The translations under genes were made by a program, and so were the position numbers. This document shows positions 1 through 8,301 of a stretch of DNA of 64,000 bases, piece after piece. The stretch's first letter is position 1, and every line of letters begins with the position of its first letter. A model generated the notes under the pieces. That model saw nothing but the letters and a program-made list of their open reading frames with translations. It made no database searches and had not been told where the DNA came from. The DNA comes from CAZXGD01 sp046350455 (GTDB lineage Bacteria; Planctomycetota; Phycisphaerae; Phycisphaerales; SM1A02): positions 120,910-184,909 of the forward strand of contig JAXMAM010000004.1 in NCBI GenBank assembly GCA_046350455.1, read 5' to 3'.

Positions 1-2638
1 TGGCGGCATTGTCCTGCGGGCTGAGCTCCGCCAGGCTGACTGCGGCCAGCAGCTTGACCTCAGGCGGGCGCGCGGTGGCGCCCGTGCCAGTGATCATCCG
101 GACCAGGACCGGCCGGGAACCCTCGTCGTGCAGGCGGCCAGCGATCTGGGCTGCCAGGGGGATGATCTCTGAGGTGGCCGTGGGGTCGAACAGCGCTGCC
201 CGGATGGCGTCCAGGCTCTGCAGCTGCCCCAGCTTGGCCAGGGCTTCTGCCGCCTGCAGCTCGCAGATGCGCACCCGGGCTGGGTTGGCCTTGGGCATGG
301 GCTTGTTGACCGCCGACTTGATCAGCGGCACCGCCGTGCGGTTATTCAGCTCTCCCAGCACCATGAAGGCGTTGCCGCGGATCTCTGGGTCGTCGCTCAT
401 CACCATGGCGGCCAGCGGACTGGGGTCCACCGTGCGGCCCATCTTGGCCAGCGCGTAGATGGCAGCCGCGCGCACCGAGAGGCTCTCGTCCACCAGCAGC
501 GCCTCCACCGCAGGCGCCAGATCGTTCAGGTGCGCCTTGCCAACCGCCATGGTCACCACAAACCGCACGCCGCGGTTGGGATCCGCCATGAGCTTGCGCG
601 CCACGTGGTGCAAGTCGTCGGGCGAGGCGATCAGCGCCTCGGCAGCGTTGGCGCGGAAGACAGGCACGTCGCTGACAGCGGCCTGGCGCAGCAGCGTGAC
701 CGCCGTGGTGCGCGCATTGCCGCTGGACTCCACGCGCAGGCCGGGCGAGTTGGCGTCGCCGCGCTCCTTGAGGCCTGGCGCGCCGGTGGGCTGCACGCTC
801 TGGTCGCGGCTGCTCCAGGGTTGATCGGTGGTGTCCTTGGGCGCGTTGTCGCACCCCCCTGCTGCGGCCGCGCAAGCCAGACCAACCAGCGCCACTGCGC
901 GTGCCGCCCCGCGCACCGTGCCCGGTTGGACCGGACGGGCGAATGAAAGCAGCGCAAGAGCAGCACCAGCAGCCATGACGGCCCACGATACAGCGTCACC
1001 GATCAGCGCGAAGAGCGGCGTGCGCGTGTCGAGCGGCGGATCCGCCACCAGCCACGTGGCCGTGCGCGAGGCGGGCGGCGCGTTCACCACTCGGCCGCTG
1101 GAGTCAATGCCAGCGCACATGCCTGTGTTGGCCACGCGCACCATGGGCGTGCGCGTCTCCACGCAGCGGAAGCACGCGATCTGCACGTGCTGGGCGCGTC
1201 CACCGTCGAACCATCCAAACCAGCCATCGTTGCTGAGGTTCACCATGAGGTCGGCTGCTCGTACGCGGCCGCTGGGAGTTTGTTCGTAGACCAGATCCCT
1301 GCACACCCAGCTCATGGCGTCCTCGAAGCAGATGGGCGTCACCACGCGGACAGTGCCCACCTGGCCATCGGGCGTGCGCCACGGCAGGCGGAAGCGCACT
1401 GGCGCGGCGCCAGCCTCCAGGTCAAAGCGCATGCCCTGCGCGCCGATGGACAGCAGCGCGTTCTGCAGGCCGGGAACCGCGCGGATGTAGGGCATGGTCT
1501 CGCCAAAGGGCGCCAGGAAGAGCTTGTCGTAGCGGGCGTAGGGAGGCGCGCTGGTGGTGACCAGGTAGGCGCTGTTGTACTGGTGGTCCCACGCCCAGTG
1601 GCCCTCGGTGCCCACGCGCATGTTCAGGAACACCGGGCTACCCACGATGAGCGGCACACCCAGGTTCTCGGAGATCCGCGAGGCCATGCGCTGAAAGCGC
1701 GAGCCTGGGAAGTATCCGTCGCGGTCCATCATGGCCAGCGTCTCTGGCTCCAGCCCGTAGCCGCCCATCATGGTCTCTGGCCAGGCTGCAATCGCAAAGG
1801 ACTGGCCCTCGCGCGTGGCCTGGATGGCGCCCTGCACCGTGAGCGCAGCAAAGCTGGACACGTCCACCATCTGCTGGTCTGGCGTCCACGCCAGCTTGTT
1901 GCTGGTGGACAGGTTGGTCTGGACAGCCAGCACGCCAGGTCCTGCCTGCTGTGGCGCCTGGCCCAGCCGGAACGCGCCGTAGGCAAAGGCAGCAGCCGCA
2001 GCCAGCCCAGCCAGCGCTGGGCCCACCCACCGCGCCCGGTGCTGCAGGCGGCCCACACGCAGATCCAGCACCGCGCCAGCCACGCACCCCACCAGCAGCG
2101 TGGCCAGGATCTCGCCGCCCAGATCGCAGCATTGGATCCACACTGGCCAGTCCGCCAGCGGATGTCCAGCGCGGAACCACGGATAGCCGTCGAACAGCAC
2201 CAGCGAGCGCAGCGCCTCTGAAGCACCCAGCGCCAGCGGCAGAAGCAGCGCCCACGGCACGCGGCTGCGGCATGCGCGGTCGGCGCGCACCAGGAGCCAC
2301 ACCGTGAGCACGTCATAGGCCGCGCTGTAGAAGGAGAGCGCCACCATGCCCACGGGCGTCACCTGCACCAGCCAGGCGTTGAGCGCCCACCACTTGAGCG
2401 CGCTCACCAGCCACACGGTGGCATACAGGCGCCAGCGCCGCTCCACGCGCTCGGTGGCCAGGATGCCAGCCACCGCGCCCAGCGCGCAGGGCGGAATCCA
2501 CGTCAGCAGCGCGAGCCCCGCTGGTGGATACGCCAGCCACATGGCCACGCCACCCAGCACCAGCAACGCCACCGTTCTCCGCCACTGGCTGGCGAACACG
2601 GCGGAGCCCGGGGCTGGCTGGAGCGCAGCAGTGGTCAC
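1..2638 (-). CDS. lnt: Apolipoprotein N-acyltransferase continuing into a HEAT-repeat domain (3' end beyond window)
   Basis: Lnt transfers an acyl chain from phospholipid to the N-terminal Cys of lipoproteins in the inner membrane. The frame opens at GTG 2638, three bases after the accD stop. Several N-terminal membrane helices precede a nitrilase-like domain with the expected Glu-Lys-Cys triad: E288 (WPETMMGG), K372 (YDKLFLAPFGE) and C437 (ICFEDAMSW). A last helix lies near residues 549-566, where Lnt normally ends. No stop follows. The frame reads on through a second hydrophobic stretch ending in GGC (C596), which looks like a lipoprotein signal, and then through at least 280 residues of HEAT-like helical repeats (for example LVDESLSVRAAAIYALAKMG). 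It is still open at the window edge, at least 879 codons in all. An internal GTG at 916 (V575) could start a separate HEAT lipoprotein. Lnt is certain; fusion versus lost stop or internal start is not. Confidence 0.9.
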   Translation of the reverse strand, partial: MTTAALQPAPGSAVFASQWRRTVALLVLGGVAMWLAYPPAGLALLTWIPPCALGAVAGILATERVERRWRLYATVWLVSALKWWALNAWLVQVTPVGMVALSFYSAAYDVLTVWLLVRADRACRSRVPWALLLPLALGASEALRSLVLFDGYPWFRAGHPLADWPVWIQCCDLGGEILATLLVGCVAGAVLDLRVGRLQHRARWVGPALAGLAAAAAFAYGAFRLGQAPQQAGPGVLAVQTNLSTSNKLAWTPDQQMVDVSSFAALTVQGAIQATREGQSFAIAAWPETMMGGYGLEPETLAMMDRDGYFPGSRFQRMASRISENLGVPLIVGSPVFLNMRVGTEGHWAWDHQYNSAYLVTTSAPPYARYDKLFLAPFGETMPYIRAVPGLQNALLSIGAQGMRFDLEAGAAPVRFRLPWRTPDGQVGTVRVVTPICFEDAMSWVCRDLVYEQTPSGRVRAADLMVNLSNDGWFGWFDGGRAQHVQIACFRCVETRTPMVRVANTGMCAGIDSSGRVVNAPPASRTATWLVADPPLDTRTPLFALIGDAVSWAVMAAGAALALLSFARPVQPGTVRGAARAVALVGLACAAAAGGCDNAPKDTTDQPWSSRDQSVQPTGAPGLKERGDANSPGLRVESSGNARTTAVTLLRQAAVSDVPVFRANAAEALIASPDDLHHVARKLMADPNRGVRFVVTMAVGKAHLNDLAPAVEALLVDESLSVRAAAIYALAKMGRTVDPSPLAAMVMSDDPEIRGNAFMVLGELNNRTAVPLIKSAVNKPMPKANPARVRICELQAAEALAKLGQLQSLDAIRAALFDPTATSEIIPLAAQIAGRLHDEGSRPVLVRMITGTGATARPPEVKLLAAVSLAELSPQDNAA

Positions 2639-2641
2639 GCG

Positions 2642-3475
2642 CTACTTGCCTGCGTAGTCAATGACGCGGCTGATCTCAGTGCGCAGCTGGTGCCGGTGCA
2701 CGATGCGGTCGATGAAGCCCGCCTTCAGCAGGAACTCGCTGGTCTGGAAGCCGTCTGGCAGCTCCTGGCGAATGGTCTGCTGGATGACGCGCGGACCAGC
2801 AAAGCCGATGAGCGCCTTGGGCTCTGCAAAGATCACATCGCCCAGCATGGCAAAGCTGGCCGTCACGCCACCGGTGGTGGGGTCTGCCAGCACGCTGATG
2901 TACAGGCCCCCTGCCTCGCCAAACCGCGCCAGCGCAGCGCTGGTCTTGGCCATCTGCATCAGGCTGAAGCCGCTCTCCTGCATGCGGGCGCCGCCCGAGC
3001 AGCACACCACCACCAGGGGCAGGTTGTGCTGGGTGGCGCGTTCAATGGCGCGGGTGATCTTCTCGCCCACCACGCTGCCCATGGAGCCAGCCATGAAGCT
3101 GAAGTCCATGATGGCCGCCACCACCTTGCGGCCCTTGATGAAGCCAGCGCCGGTCTGCACGCCGTCGTTCTCGCTGGTGCGGCGCTGCATGTCCCGGATG
3201 CGGTCGATGTATGGCTTCTGGTCCACAAAGTGCAGTGGATCCATGGGCGTCATGTCCACATCCATGGGCTCGAACGTGCCTGGGTCCAGCAGCTGCTCCA
3301 CGCGGCGGCGCGCGCTGATGCGCATGTGATGGTCGCACTTGGGGCAGACCATCATGTTGGCTTCCAGGCTCTTGCGGAAGACAGTCTCCTGGCACTCTGG
3401 GCACTGGGTCCAGAGACCATCGGGCACTGCCTTCTTGACAGCTACTTCAGCCTGCGTCCATGTCCGTTCGGTCAC
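2642..3475 (-). CDS. accD: Acetyl-CoA carboxylase carboxyltransferase subunit beta
   Basis: AccD forms the carboxyltransferase of acetyl-CoA carboxylase with AccA and makes malonyl-CoA for fatty-acid synthesis. The 277-residue protein has the N-terminal C4 zinc finger (C25, C28, C44, C47) followed by the crotonase-like carboxyltransferase fold, with GGARMQESG and TTGGVTASFAMLGD oxyanion-hole segments. The frame is open further upstream, but GTG 3475 is chosen: it is preceded by GGAGG at good spacing and the protein then has normal family length. A TACACT box lies 23 bases upstream. lnt follows after three bases, so membrane lipid supply and lipoprotein acylation are probably co-transcribed. 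accA is not in the window. Confidence 0.95.
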   Translation of the reverse strand: MTERTWTQAEVAVKKAVPDGLWTQCPECQETVFRKSLEANMMVCPKCDHHMRISARRRVEQLLDPGTFEPMDVDMTPMDPLHFVDQKPYIDRIRDMQRRTSENDGVQTGAGFIKGRKVVAAIMDFSFMAGSMGSVVGEKITRAIERATQHNLPLVVVCCSGGARMQESGFSLMQMAKTSAALARFGEAGGLYISVLADPTTGGVTASFAMLGDVIFAEPKALIGFAGPRVIQQTIRQELPDGFQTSEFLLKAGFIDRIVHRHQLRTEISRVIDYAGK

Positions 3476-3498
3476 GCTGCCTCCTGCGCAGTGCCGCA

Positions 3499-3504
3499 AG
3501 TGTA
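3499..3504 (-). promoter_or_regulatory. -10 box (TACACT) of accD
   Basis: TACACT reads on the minus strand 23 bases before the accD GTG, leaving room for a short leader with the GGAGG ribosome site. No convincing -35 is visible. Confidence 0.45.
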
Positions 3505-3521
3505 GCGGCGCACGGCGGCGC

Positions 3522-4103
3522 TCAGTCGCCCAGCATGTCTGCGGCGCCGCTGGGCAGCACGTACGCGCTGCATGGCGCGCGACCCTCGATGCGCTCCCAC
3601 AGGCGGCTGCCATCGCCCCGCGCCAACGCATCCCGCACCATGGCCAGCCCGATGGGATGCAGCACCAGACCCAGGCGGCGGTCTGCATGATCTGCCAGCG
3701 CAGCAGCCAGCGCATCCAGGATGCGCGCGCGCGCCTGCGCCAGCGGCTCGCCTTCCGGCGGCTCCACAGTCAGCGGCGAAGCCACCCATTCGGCGTACCG
3801 GCTCTCAAAGCGGCGCTCGAACTCCGCCATGGCCAGGCCTTCCAGCAGTCCCAGGTCAGGCTCAGCCAGGTCTGGCGCCACGCGCACCTGGCAGGCAAAG
3901 CGCGCCGCGATGGCCTGCGCTGTCTCAGCTGCAGCCTCGTCTGGCGGGTGGAAGAGCACCTCTGGGCCTTCTGGCTGGCGGGCCATCAGGTCTCGGAAGG
4001 CTGCCAAAGCGCTTTCAGTGGCCGGCAGGTCCGTGCGGCCGTGCAGGCGCTCAGCCTCATCCCACACCGTGGCGCAGCAGCGGAACAGCCAGAGGCGCTG
4101 CAT
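3522..4103 (-). CDS. Histidine-phosphatase-like protein with the catalytic His replaced
   Basis: The 193-residue protein has the outline of the histidine phosphatase (phosphoglycerate mutase-like) superfamily. Its N-terminus reads RLWLFRCCATVWDEAERL where the family has R-H-G-E-T-x-W-N. The phosphorylated His is therefore Cys (C9) and the Gly is also Cys (C10). A later segment GLVLHPIGLAMV keeps the second His. ATG 4103 is taken as start because it begins exactly at the motif; it lies four bases after the rpe stop, so the gene is probably in the redoxin-rpe operon. The substitution suggests a non-enzymatic or altered activity. The substrate is unknown, and assignment to the superfamily rests on motif spacing only. 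Confidence 0.65.
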   Translation of the reverse strand: MQRLWLFRCCATVWDEAERLHGRTDLPATESALAAFRDLMARQPEGPEVLFHPPDEAAAETAQAIAARFACQVRVAPDLAEPDLGLLEGLAMAEFERRFESRYAEWVASPLTVEPPEGEPLAQARARILDALAAALADHADRRLGLVLHPIGLAMVRDALARGDGSRLWERIEGRAPCSAYVLPSGAADMLGD

Positions 4104-4107
4104 GGCG

Positions 4108-4791
4108 CTAGCCCCGCATGGCGTGGATGGTGGCGGCGTAGTCCTTGGAGCCAAAGATGGCGCTGGCGCTCACCAGGAGGTCGCAGCCAGCGTGGCGGCA
4201 CATGGCGGCCGTGTCTGGGCTGACGCCGCCATCAATCTCCAGGAACTGGCTGGGCTTCATGCGGGCCCGCAGCGCGCGCGCCTTGTCCAGCACGCCGCTG
4301 ATGAACCGCTGGCCGCTGTACCCAGGATGCACGCTCATGATCAGGATGACGTCAAAGTCCTGGAGCGCGCCTTCCAGCGCTGTGTCCATGGTGTCTGGAT
4401 TGAGCGCCACGCCAGCCAGCAGCCCCTGCCCGCGGATGTGAGCGGCAGCGCCGCGCAGGTCTGGCACCACCTCTGCGTGCAGCGTGATCAGGTCTGCCCC
4501 GGCCTGCACGAACGGCGTCACAAAGTCCAGCGGCCGCTCCACCATCAGGTGCACGTCAATGAACGTGCTGGGCAGCGCGCGGCGCACCGAGGCGCACACA
4601 GCTGGTCCCATGGAGAGGTTGGGCACAAAGTGCCCGTCCATGACATCCACGTGAATGGAGTCCGCGCCAGCAGCCACCACTGCGCGGCATTCTTCACCCA
4701 GCCGGGTGAAGTCCGCAGAGAGGATGGACGCAGCCACCAGCGGCCTGCGCGCAGCCTGGAACGCCTCCCGGTGTGCGGGCCTGCCAGTCAC
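4108..4791 (-). CDS. rpe: Ribulose-phosphate 3-epimerase
   Basis: Rpe interconverts ribulose 5-phosphate and xylulose 5-phosphate in the pentose phosphate pathway. The 227-residue TIM barrel shows SILSADFTRLGEE at the first strand, IHVDVMDGHFVPN with metal-binding His and Asp, HLMVERPLDFV, MSVHPGYSGQRF, and the phosphate-binding end EIDGGVSPDTA followed by GSASAIFG-like LVSASAIFGS. The start is GTG 4791, which overlaps the stop of the upstream redoxin gene as GTGA; the frame extends further upstream but that part is inside the redoxin gene and has no family match. The overlap implies translational coupling. Confidence 0.93.
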   Translation of the reverse strand: MTGRPAHREAFQAARRPLVAASILSADFTRLGEECRAVVAAGADSIHVDVMDGHFVPNLSMGPAVCASVRRALPSTFIDVHLMVERPLDFVTPFVQAGADLITLHAEVVPDLRGAAAHIRGQGLLAGVALNPDTMDTALEGALQDFDVILIMSVHPGYSGQRFISGVLDKARALRARMKPSQFLEIDGGVSPDTAAMCRHAGCDLLVSASAIFGSKDYAATIHAMRG

Positions 4792-5882
4792 TTGGCTGGT
4801 GTCTCCGCGGTGGCAGGCGGCGCAGACGTCGGCTCGGCTGCCTTGGTGCCGCCTTCGCGATAGATGTCCAGCGCCCGCTTGAACGCGGGCTTGGCGCTGG
4901 GTGGCGCTGCCATCCACGCGTCGTACTGCGTGTCCACCGCGCGCTTCACATCGCCGGTCGCAGCCTCGATGGCCGCGATCGCAGCCATGGTGTACGGGTC
5001 ATCGCTCTTGCGGTCGCGCAGGATCTGGCCAACCTGCTTGGCGGCGTCCAGATCGCGGTGCTTCATCTCGGTGTTGGTGGCCAGGTACTCGCCCACGGAC
5101 ACTAGCACAGGCTCGTCGGTCTTCATGCGTTCGATGAACGCGCGGATGTAGGCCTTGGCTGCAGCGTCATCCTCGGCCTGGTCTGCTAGCATGGCCCACA
5201 GCTCCATGGCCACGTCGGTGAAGATGCGCGGATCCATGTCCACCACCTGCTGGTACAGGCGCTGGGCTTCACGGTAGTTGCGCACCTTGGCAGCACGGCG
5301 GGCTGGATTGAGATACGCGTTGGCCTTGTCAGTCAGCTCTGGATCCAGGCGGTCCTGCAGCGCCAGGCGCAGCACCTTGGGGAACTTGTCGTCCAGCGGG
5401 CTGCCGATGTAGCAGATCTGTCCCTTGCGGTTGACGATGCCAGAGAGCGGGAACGCACCCATCTTGGCGATGGTCTTCCACATGTCGCTGCCGCCCTGCT
5501 CGCTCTTCACCACGCCGATGGGGTACGTCATGGTGGACGCCTTGTCCTTCAGGTAGTTCTTCACCGCGTCCATCTTGTCCATGGTGACGCCCACCACCAT
5601 GAGGCCCTTGGATCCCATCTCCTGGTACAGCGTGTTCAGGTAGGGAATGCTGCGCTTGCATCCCTGTGACGCCACCGACCAGTGGTCCACGATGTAGACC
5701 TTGGACTTGTCCAGCTTGTGGTGGCTGTCGCCGTTGATCCAGTCCTTCACCTTCAGGTGGGTGATGGTGTTGCCAACCTTGAACTCAACATCCTCAAGGT
5801 TCTCGTCCTGCGCCAGCGCAGGGGTCACAGCCACCATGGGAAGGAGAGCGAGGAGCAAGAGGGCCAGGTTCTTCAGACGCAT
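4788..5882 (-). CDS. Exported redoxin-domain protein with a one-cysteine active site
   Basis: A 364-residue protein with a signal peptide (MRLKNLALLLLALLPMVAV..ALAQ), so it acts outside the cytoplasm. Residues about 30-190 form a thioredoxin/AhpC-TSA-like domain, seen in VYIVDHWSVASQGCKRSIPY, LMVVGVTMDKMDAVKN and AFPLSGIVNRKG with the cis-Pro region. The active-site segment is S-Q-G-C (S72 to C75) where TlpA-type proteins have CxxC, so the attacking Cys is missing and only one remains. The rest is helical, with TPR-like segments (EAQRLYQQVVDMDPRIF). ATG 5882 has GGAGG upstream and a TATAGT box. The gene leads the rpe operon. It may be a single-Cys thiol protein or a redox-dead scaffold. Confidence 0.8.
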   Translation of the reverse strand: MRLKNLALLLLALLPMVAVTPALAQDENLEDVEFKVGNTITHLKVKDWINGDSHHKLDKSKVYIVDHWSVASQGCKRSIPYLNTLYQEMGSKGLMVVGVTMDKMDAVKNYLKDKASTMTYPIGVVKSEQGGSDMWKTIAKMGAFPLSGIVNRKGQICYIGSPLDDKFPKVLRLALQDRLDPELTDKANAYLNPARRAAKVRNYREAQRLYQQVVDMDPRIFTDVAMELWAMLADQAEDDAAAKAYIRAFIERMKTDEPVLVSVGEYLATNTEMKHRDLDAAKQVGQILRDRKSDDPYTMAAIAAIEAATGDVKRAVDTQYDAWMAAPPSAKPAFKRALDIYREGGTKAAEPTSAPPATAETPAK

Positions 5883-5906
5883 GTGAAATCCTCCAGCGGG
5901 GCGTGC

Positions 5907-5912
5907 ACTATA
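5907..5912 (-). promoter_or_regulatory. -10 box (TATAGT) of the redoxin-rpe operon
   Basis: TATAGT on the minus strand lies 24 bases before ATG 5882, with the GGAGG ribosome site in between. This is one of the few promoters here that leaves a real leader. Confidence 0.45.
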
Positions 5913-5955
5913 GACGGGTGCGGCAGCACCTGGTTCACGGTGGAAGTGTGCAGAA

Positions 5956-7167
5956 TCAGGCTGGATCCAGCGCAGCCACAGAGTCGAACTTCTTGCCTTC
6001 CAGCATCTCCAGGCTGGCGCCACCGCCCGTGGACACGTGTGTCAGCCGGTCTGCCAGGCCATCCGCCTCCAGCGCCGCGGCAGTGTCGCCGCCGCCAGCA
6101 ATGGTGACCGCGCCAGCAGCGGTGGCCTGCACCACAGCCTGCGCCACCGCGCGGGTGCCAGCGTCAAACGGCTTGGTCTCAAAGGCACCCATCGGGCCGT
6201 TCCACACCACCTGCTTGGCAGACACGATGGCCTTGGCGTAGGCAGCCTGCGCCTTGGGGCCGATGTCCAGGCCCATCCATCCGTCTGGGATGGCGCCCTC
6301 GCAGGTCATGGTGGGCGTGCCCTCCTTGAGCTCGCGGCCACACGCATGGTCCTGCGGAAGGAGCACTGTCTTCTTGCGCGCGGCTGCGTCGGCCAGGATG
6401 GACGCTGCCTTCTCCACCATGGCAGCCTCCACCAGGCTGCTGCCTGTGCCCAGCCCCTGCGCGCGCAGGAAGGTGTAGGCCATGGCGCCGCCCACGATGA
6501 TGGTGTCCACCTTGTCCATCAGGTTGCTGAGGGCGCCCAGCTTGTCGCTGACCTTGGCGCCGCCCACGATGGCCACGAACGGACGCTTGGGATGCTCGAT
6601 GGCCTGGCCCAGGAAGGCCAGCTCCTTCTCCAGCAGGAACCCAGCCACGCACGGCCGCGGCTTCATGGCGTTGGGCAGCGCCACCATGCTGGCGTCGTTG
6701 CGGTGGGATGCGCCAAAGGCGTCGTTCACGTAGGCGTGGGCGGCTTCTGCCAGCATCTTGGCAAAGGCAGCGTCCCCCTTCTTCTCGCCCTTCTCAAAGC
6801 GCAGGTTCTCCAGAAGGAGCACTTGCCCCGGCTTCAGCGCCTTGATGGCAGCCTGCGACTCCTGATCGGTGGGCACCTTGCCAGCGAACAGCACGGTGGC
6901 GTCCTTGCCCAGGAGCTCCTTCAGGCGCTCGTAGACCGGGCGCAGGCTCTGGTCTGGCTCGTGGCCTGTGCCAGCAGGCCGGCCAAAGTGGCTCACGGCC
7001 ACCACCGCGCCGCCCTTGGCCAGGATGTGCCGGATGGTGGGCAGGGCTGCCTTGATGCGGCGGTCGTCGGTGATGCGGTTGGCGTCGTCGGTGGGGACGT
7101 TGAAGTCCGCACGCACCAGCACGGTCTTCCCGCTGACATCCAGAGAGGAAAGGGTCTTCTTGGCCAT
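5956..7167 (-). CDS. pgk: Phosphoglycerate kinase
   Basis: Pgk makes ATP from 1,3-bisphosphoglycerate in glycolysis and runs in reverse in gluconeogenesis. The 403-residue protein is of normal length. It begins MAKKTLSSLDVSGKTVLVRADFNVP, contains VSHFGRPAGTG, LLENLRFEKGEKKGD and AIVGGAKVSDKLG, and ends with the nucleotide-binding GGGDTAAAL and STGGGASLEMLEGK motifs. ATG 7167 is chosen although the frame stays open to 7212, because the family starts there. A CATAAT hexamer sits 9 bases upstream, so the mRNA may be nearly leaderless. miaA is transcribed divergently from five bases away. Confidence 0.96.
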   Translation of the reverse strand: MAKKTLSSLDVSGKTVLVRADFNVPTDDANRITDDRRIKAALPTIRHILAKGGAVVAVSHFGRPAGTGHEPDQSLRPVYERLKELLGKDATVLFAGKVPTDQESQAAIKALKPGQVLLLENLRFEKGEKKGDAAFAKMLAEAAHAYVNDAFGASHRNDASMVALPNAMKPRPCVAGFLLEKELAFLGQAIEHPKRPFVAIVGGAKVSDKLGALSNLMDKVDTIIVGGAMAYTFLRAQGLGTGSSLVEAAMVEKAASILADAAARKKTVLLPQDHACGRELKEGTPTMTCEGAIPDGWMGLDIGPKAQAAYAKAIVSAKQVVWNGPMGAFETKPFDAGTRAVAQAVVQATAAGAVTIAGGGDTAAALEADGLADRLTHVSTGGGASLEMLEGKKFDSVAALDPA

Positions 7168-7172
7168 GGTGG

Positions 7173-8144
7173 TTGGATTATGACCTATTTTGGTGCCTCT
7201 TGGAACCGCCACGCACGCTCCTCATCCTTGGCCCCACAGCAGGCGGCAAGACCGCCCTGGCTGTGCAGGTGGCGCTGGGCGCTCCCTTCGGCGCCGAGTG
7301 CATCAGCGCGGACAGCATGCAGGTGTACCGGGGCATGGACATCGGCACAGCCAAGCCCACGCGGGAGGAGCAGCGCGGCGTGCCGCACCACCTGCTGGAC
7401 ATCGCCGACCCGCACACCAGCGGCTTCACGCTGGCAGACTGGCTGGACGCAGCGCAGCAGGCGCTGGCAGACGTGCATGCCCGCGGCAAGCTGGCCATCG
7501 TGGTGGGTGGCACCAACCTGTATGTGCGCGCGCTGCTGGAAGGAATGTTCGCCGGCCCGCAGCCAGACCCAGCGCTGCGGGCTGCGCTGGAGGCGCTGCC
7601 AGCCGACATGCTCCGCCAGCGCCTGGAGCAGTGCGACCCCGTGGCCGCGGCACGCATCCATCCCAACGACCGCCGCCGCACCGTGCGCGCGCTGGAGGTG
7701 CACCAGCAGACAGGCACCACCATCAGCGCGCTGCAGCAGCAGTGGCAGGCGCGCCCAGCAGACCTGCCTCCGGGGTGGGCGCTGGCTGGGCTGGAGTGGC
7801 CTGTGGAAGCCATCAACCGCCGCATCAACATGCGCGTGGCCAGCATGGTGCAAGGTGGGCTGGTGCAGGAGGTCATGCGCCTGCTCACCACGGGCCCACT
7901 CAGCCGCCAGGCGGTGGAGGCTGTGGGGTACAAGGAGGTGCTGGCGCACCTGGCTGGCGCCTGCACACTGGAGGAAGCTGCCGAGGCCATCAAGGTGCGA
8001 ACCCGCCGCTACGCCAAGCAGCAGCGCACCTGGCTGCGGCGGTTCCGGGCAGTGCCTGGATCGGTCTGGGTGGACGGCCCAAAGACCTCCACAGAGGCCG
8101 CGGCTGGCCTGGTTCTGAAAAAAATCTTCGGGTCAGGCGGCTGA
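7173..8144 (+). CDS. miaA: tRNA dimethylallyltransferase
   Basis: MiaA adds a dimethylallyl group to A37 of tRNAs that read UNN codons, including the tRNA-Ser(UGA) encoded nearby. The protein has the Walker A motif GPTAGGKT, then ISADSMQVYRGMDIGTAKPT, HHLLDIADP, VVGGTNLYVRALLEG, HPNDRRRTVRALEV and AVGYKEVLAHLAG, all in family order. Length is 323 residues from TTG 7173; a second TTG at 7200 would start just before the Walker strand and fits the family better. Neither has a clear ribosome site, so the start is uncertain. The gene is divergent from pgk. Confidence 0.93.
   Translation: MDYDLFWCLLEPPRTLLILGPTAGGKTALAVQVALGAPFGAECISADSMQVYRGMDIGTAKPTREEQRGVPHHLLDIADPHTSGFTLADWLDAAQQALADVHARGKLAIVVGGTNLYVRALLEGMFAGPQPDPALRAALEALPADMLRQRLEQCDPVAAARIHPNDRRRTVRALEVHQQTGTTISALQQQWQARPADLPPGWALAGLEWPVEAINRRINMRVASMVQGGLVQEVMRLLTTGPLSRQAVEAVGYKEVLAHLAGACTLEEAAEAIKVRTRRYAKQQRTWLRRFRAVPGSVWVDGPKTSTEAAAGLVLKKIFGSGG
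7177..7182 (-). promoter_or_regulatory. Candidate -10 box (CATAAT) of pgk
   Basis: CATAAT is read toward pgk, 9 bases before its ATG. It lies inside the extreme 5' end of the divergent miaA frame if miaA starts at TTG 7173. Confidence 0.35.
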
Positions 8145-8171
8145 TAGGCCGAAGGGGGCCGGGCGGATCCT

Positions 8172-8190
8172 CGCCCCCCTACGGGGGGCG
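8172..8190. repeat. GC-rich perfect hairpin, eight-pair stem with three-base loop
   Basis: CGCCCCCC pairs with GGGGGGCG around the loop TAC in the miaA-topA gap. No T-run follows, so it is not a classical terminator. A very similar element, with the same CTCGCCCCC left arm, lies at 12588-12601. Confidence 0.5.
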
Positions 8191-8301
8191 GGTGGCGCCG
8201 GCAACTGCCCAGCGGCTGCCCTGTTCGGAGGTTGTTTGGATGGTTTCTTTCGGGTGTGGCCTTGACGGGCCCCACCCAGCCCCCTTCTGATCTTCCCCCC
8301 G

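Noticed and set aside
1187..2221. 344-codon plus-strand frame opposite lnt
   Set aside because: It is antisense to a clear Lnt with an intact triad, and its composition is His/Gln/Ala-rich noise.
6037..8118. 693-codon plus-strand frame across pgk and miaA
   Set aside because: It lies antisense to pgk and in a wrong frame over miaA. The product has no coherent domain and both real genes are certain.
8145..8301. Rho-independent terminator after miaA
   Set aside because: The hairpin at 8172-8190 is strong but no T-run follows, so it is listed as a hairpin element only.
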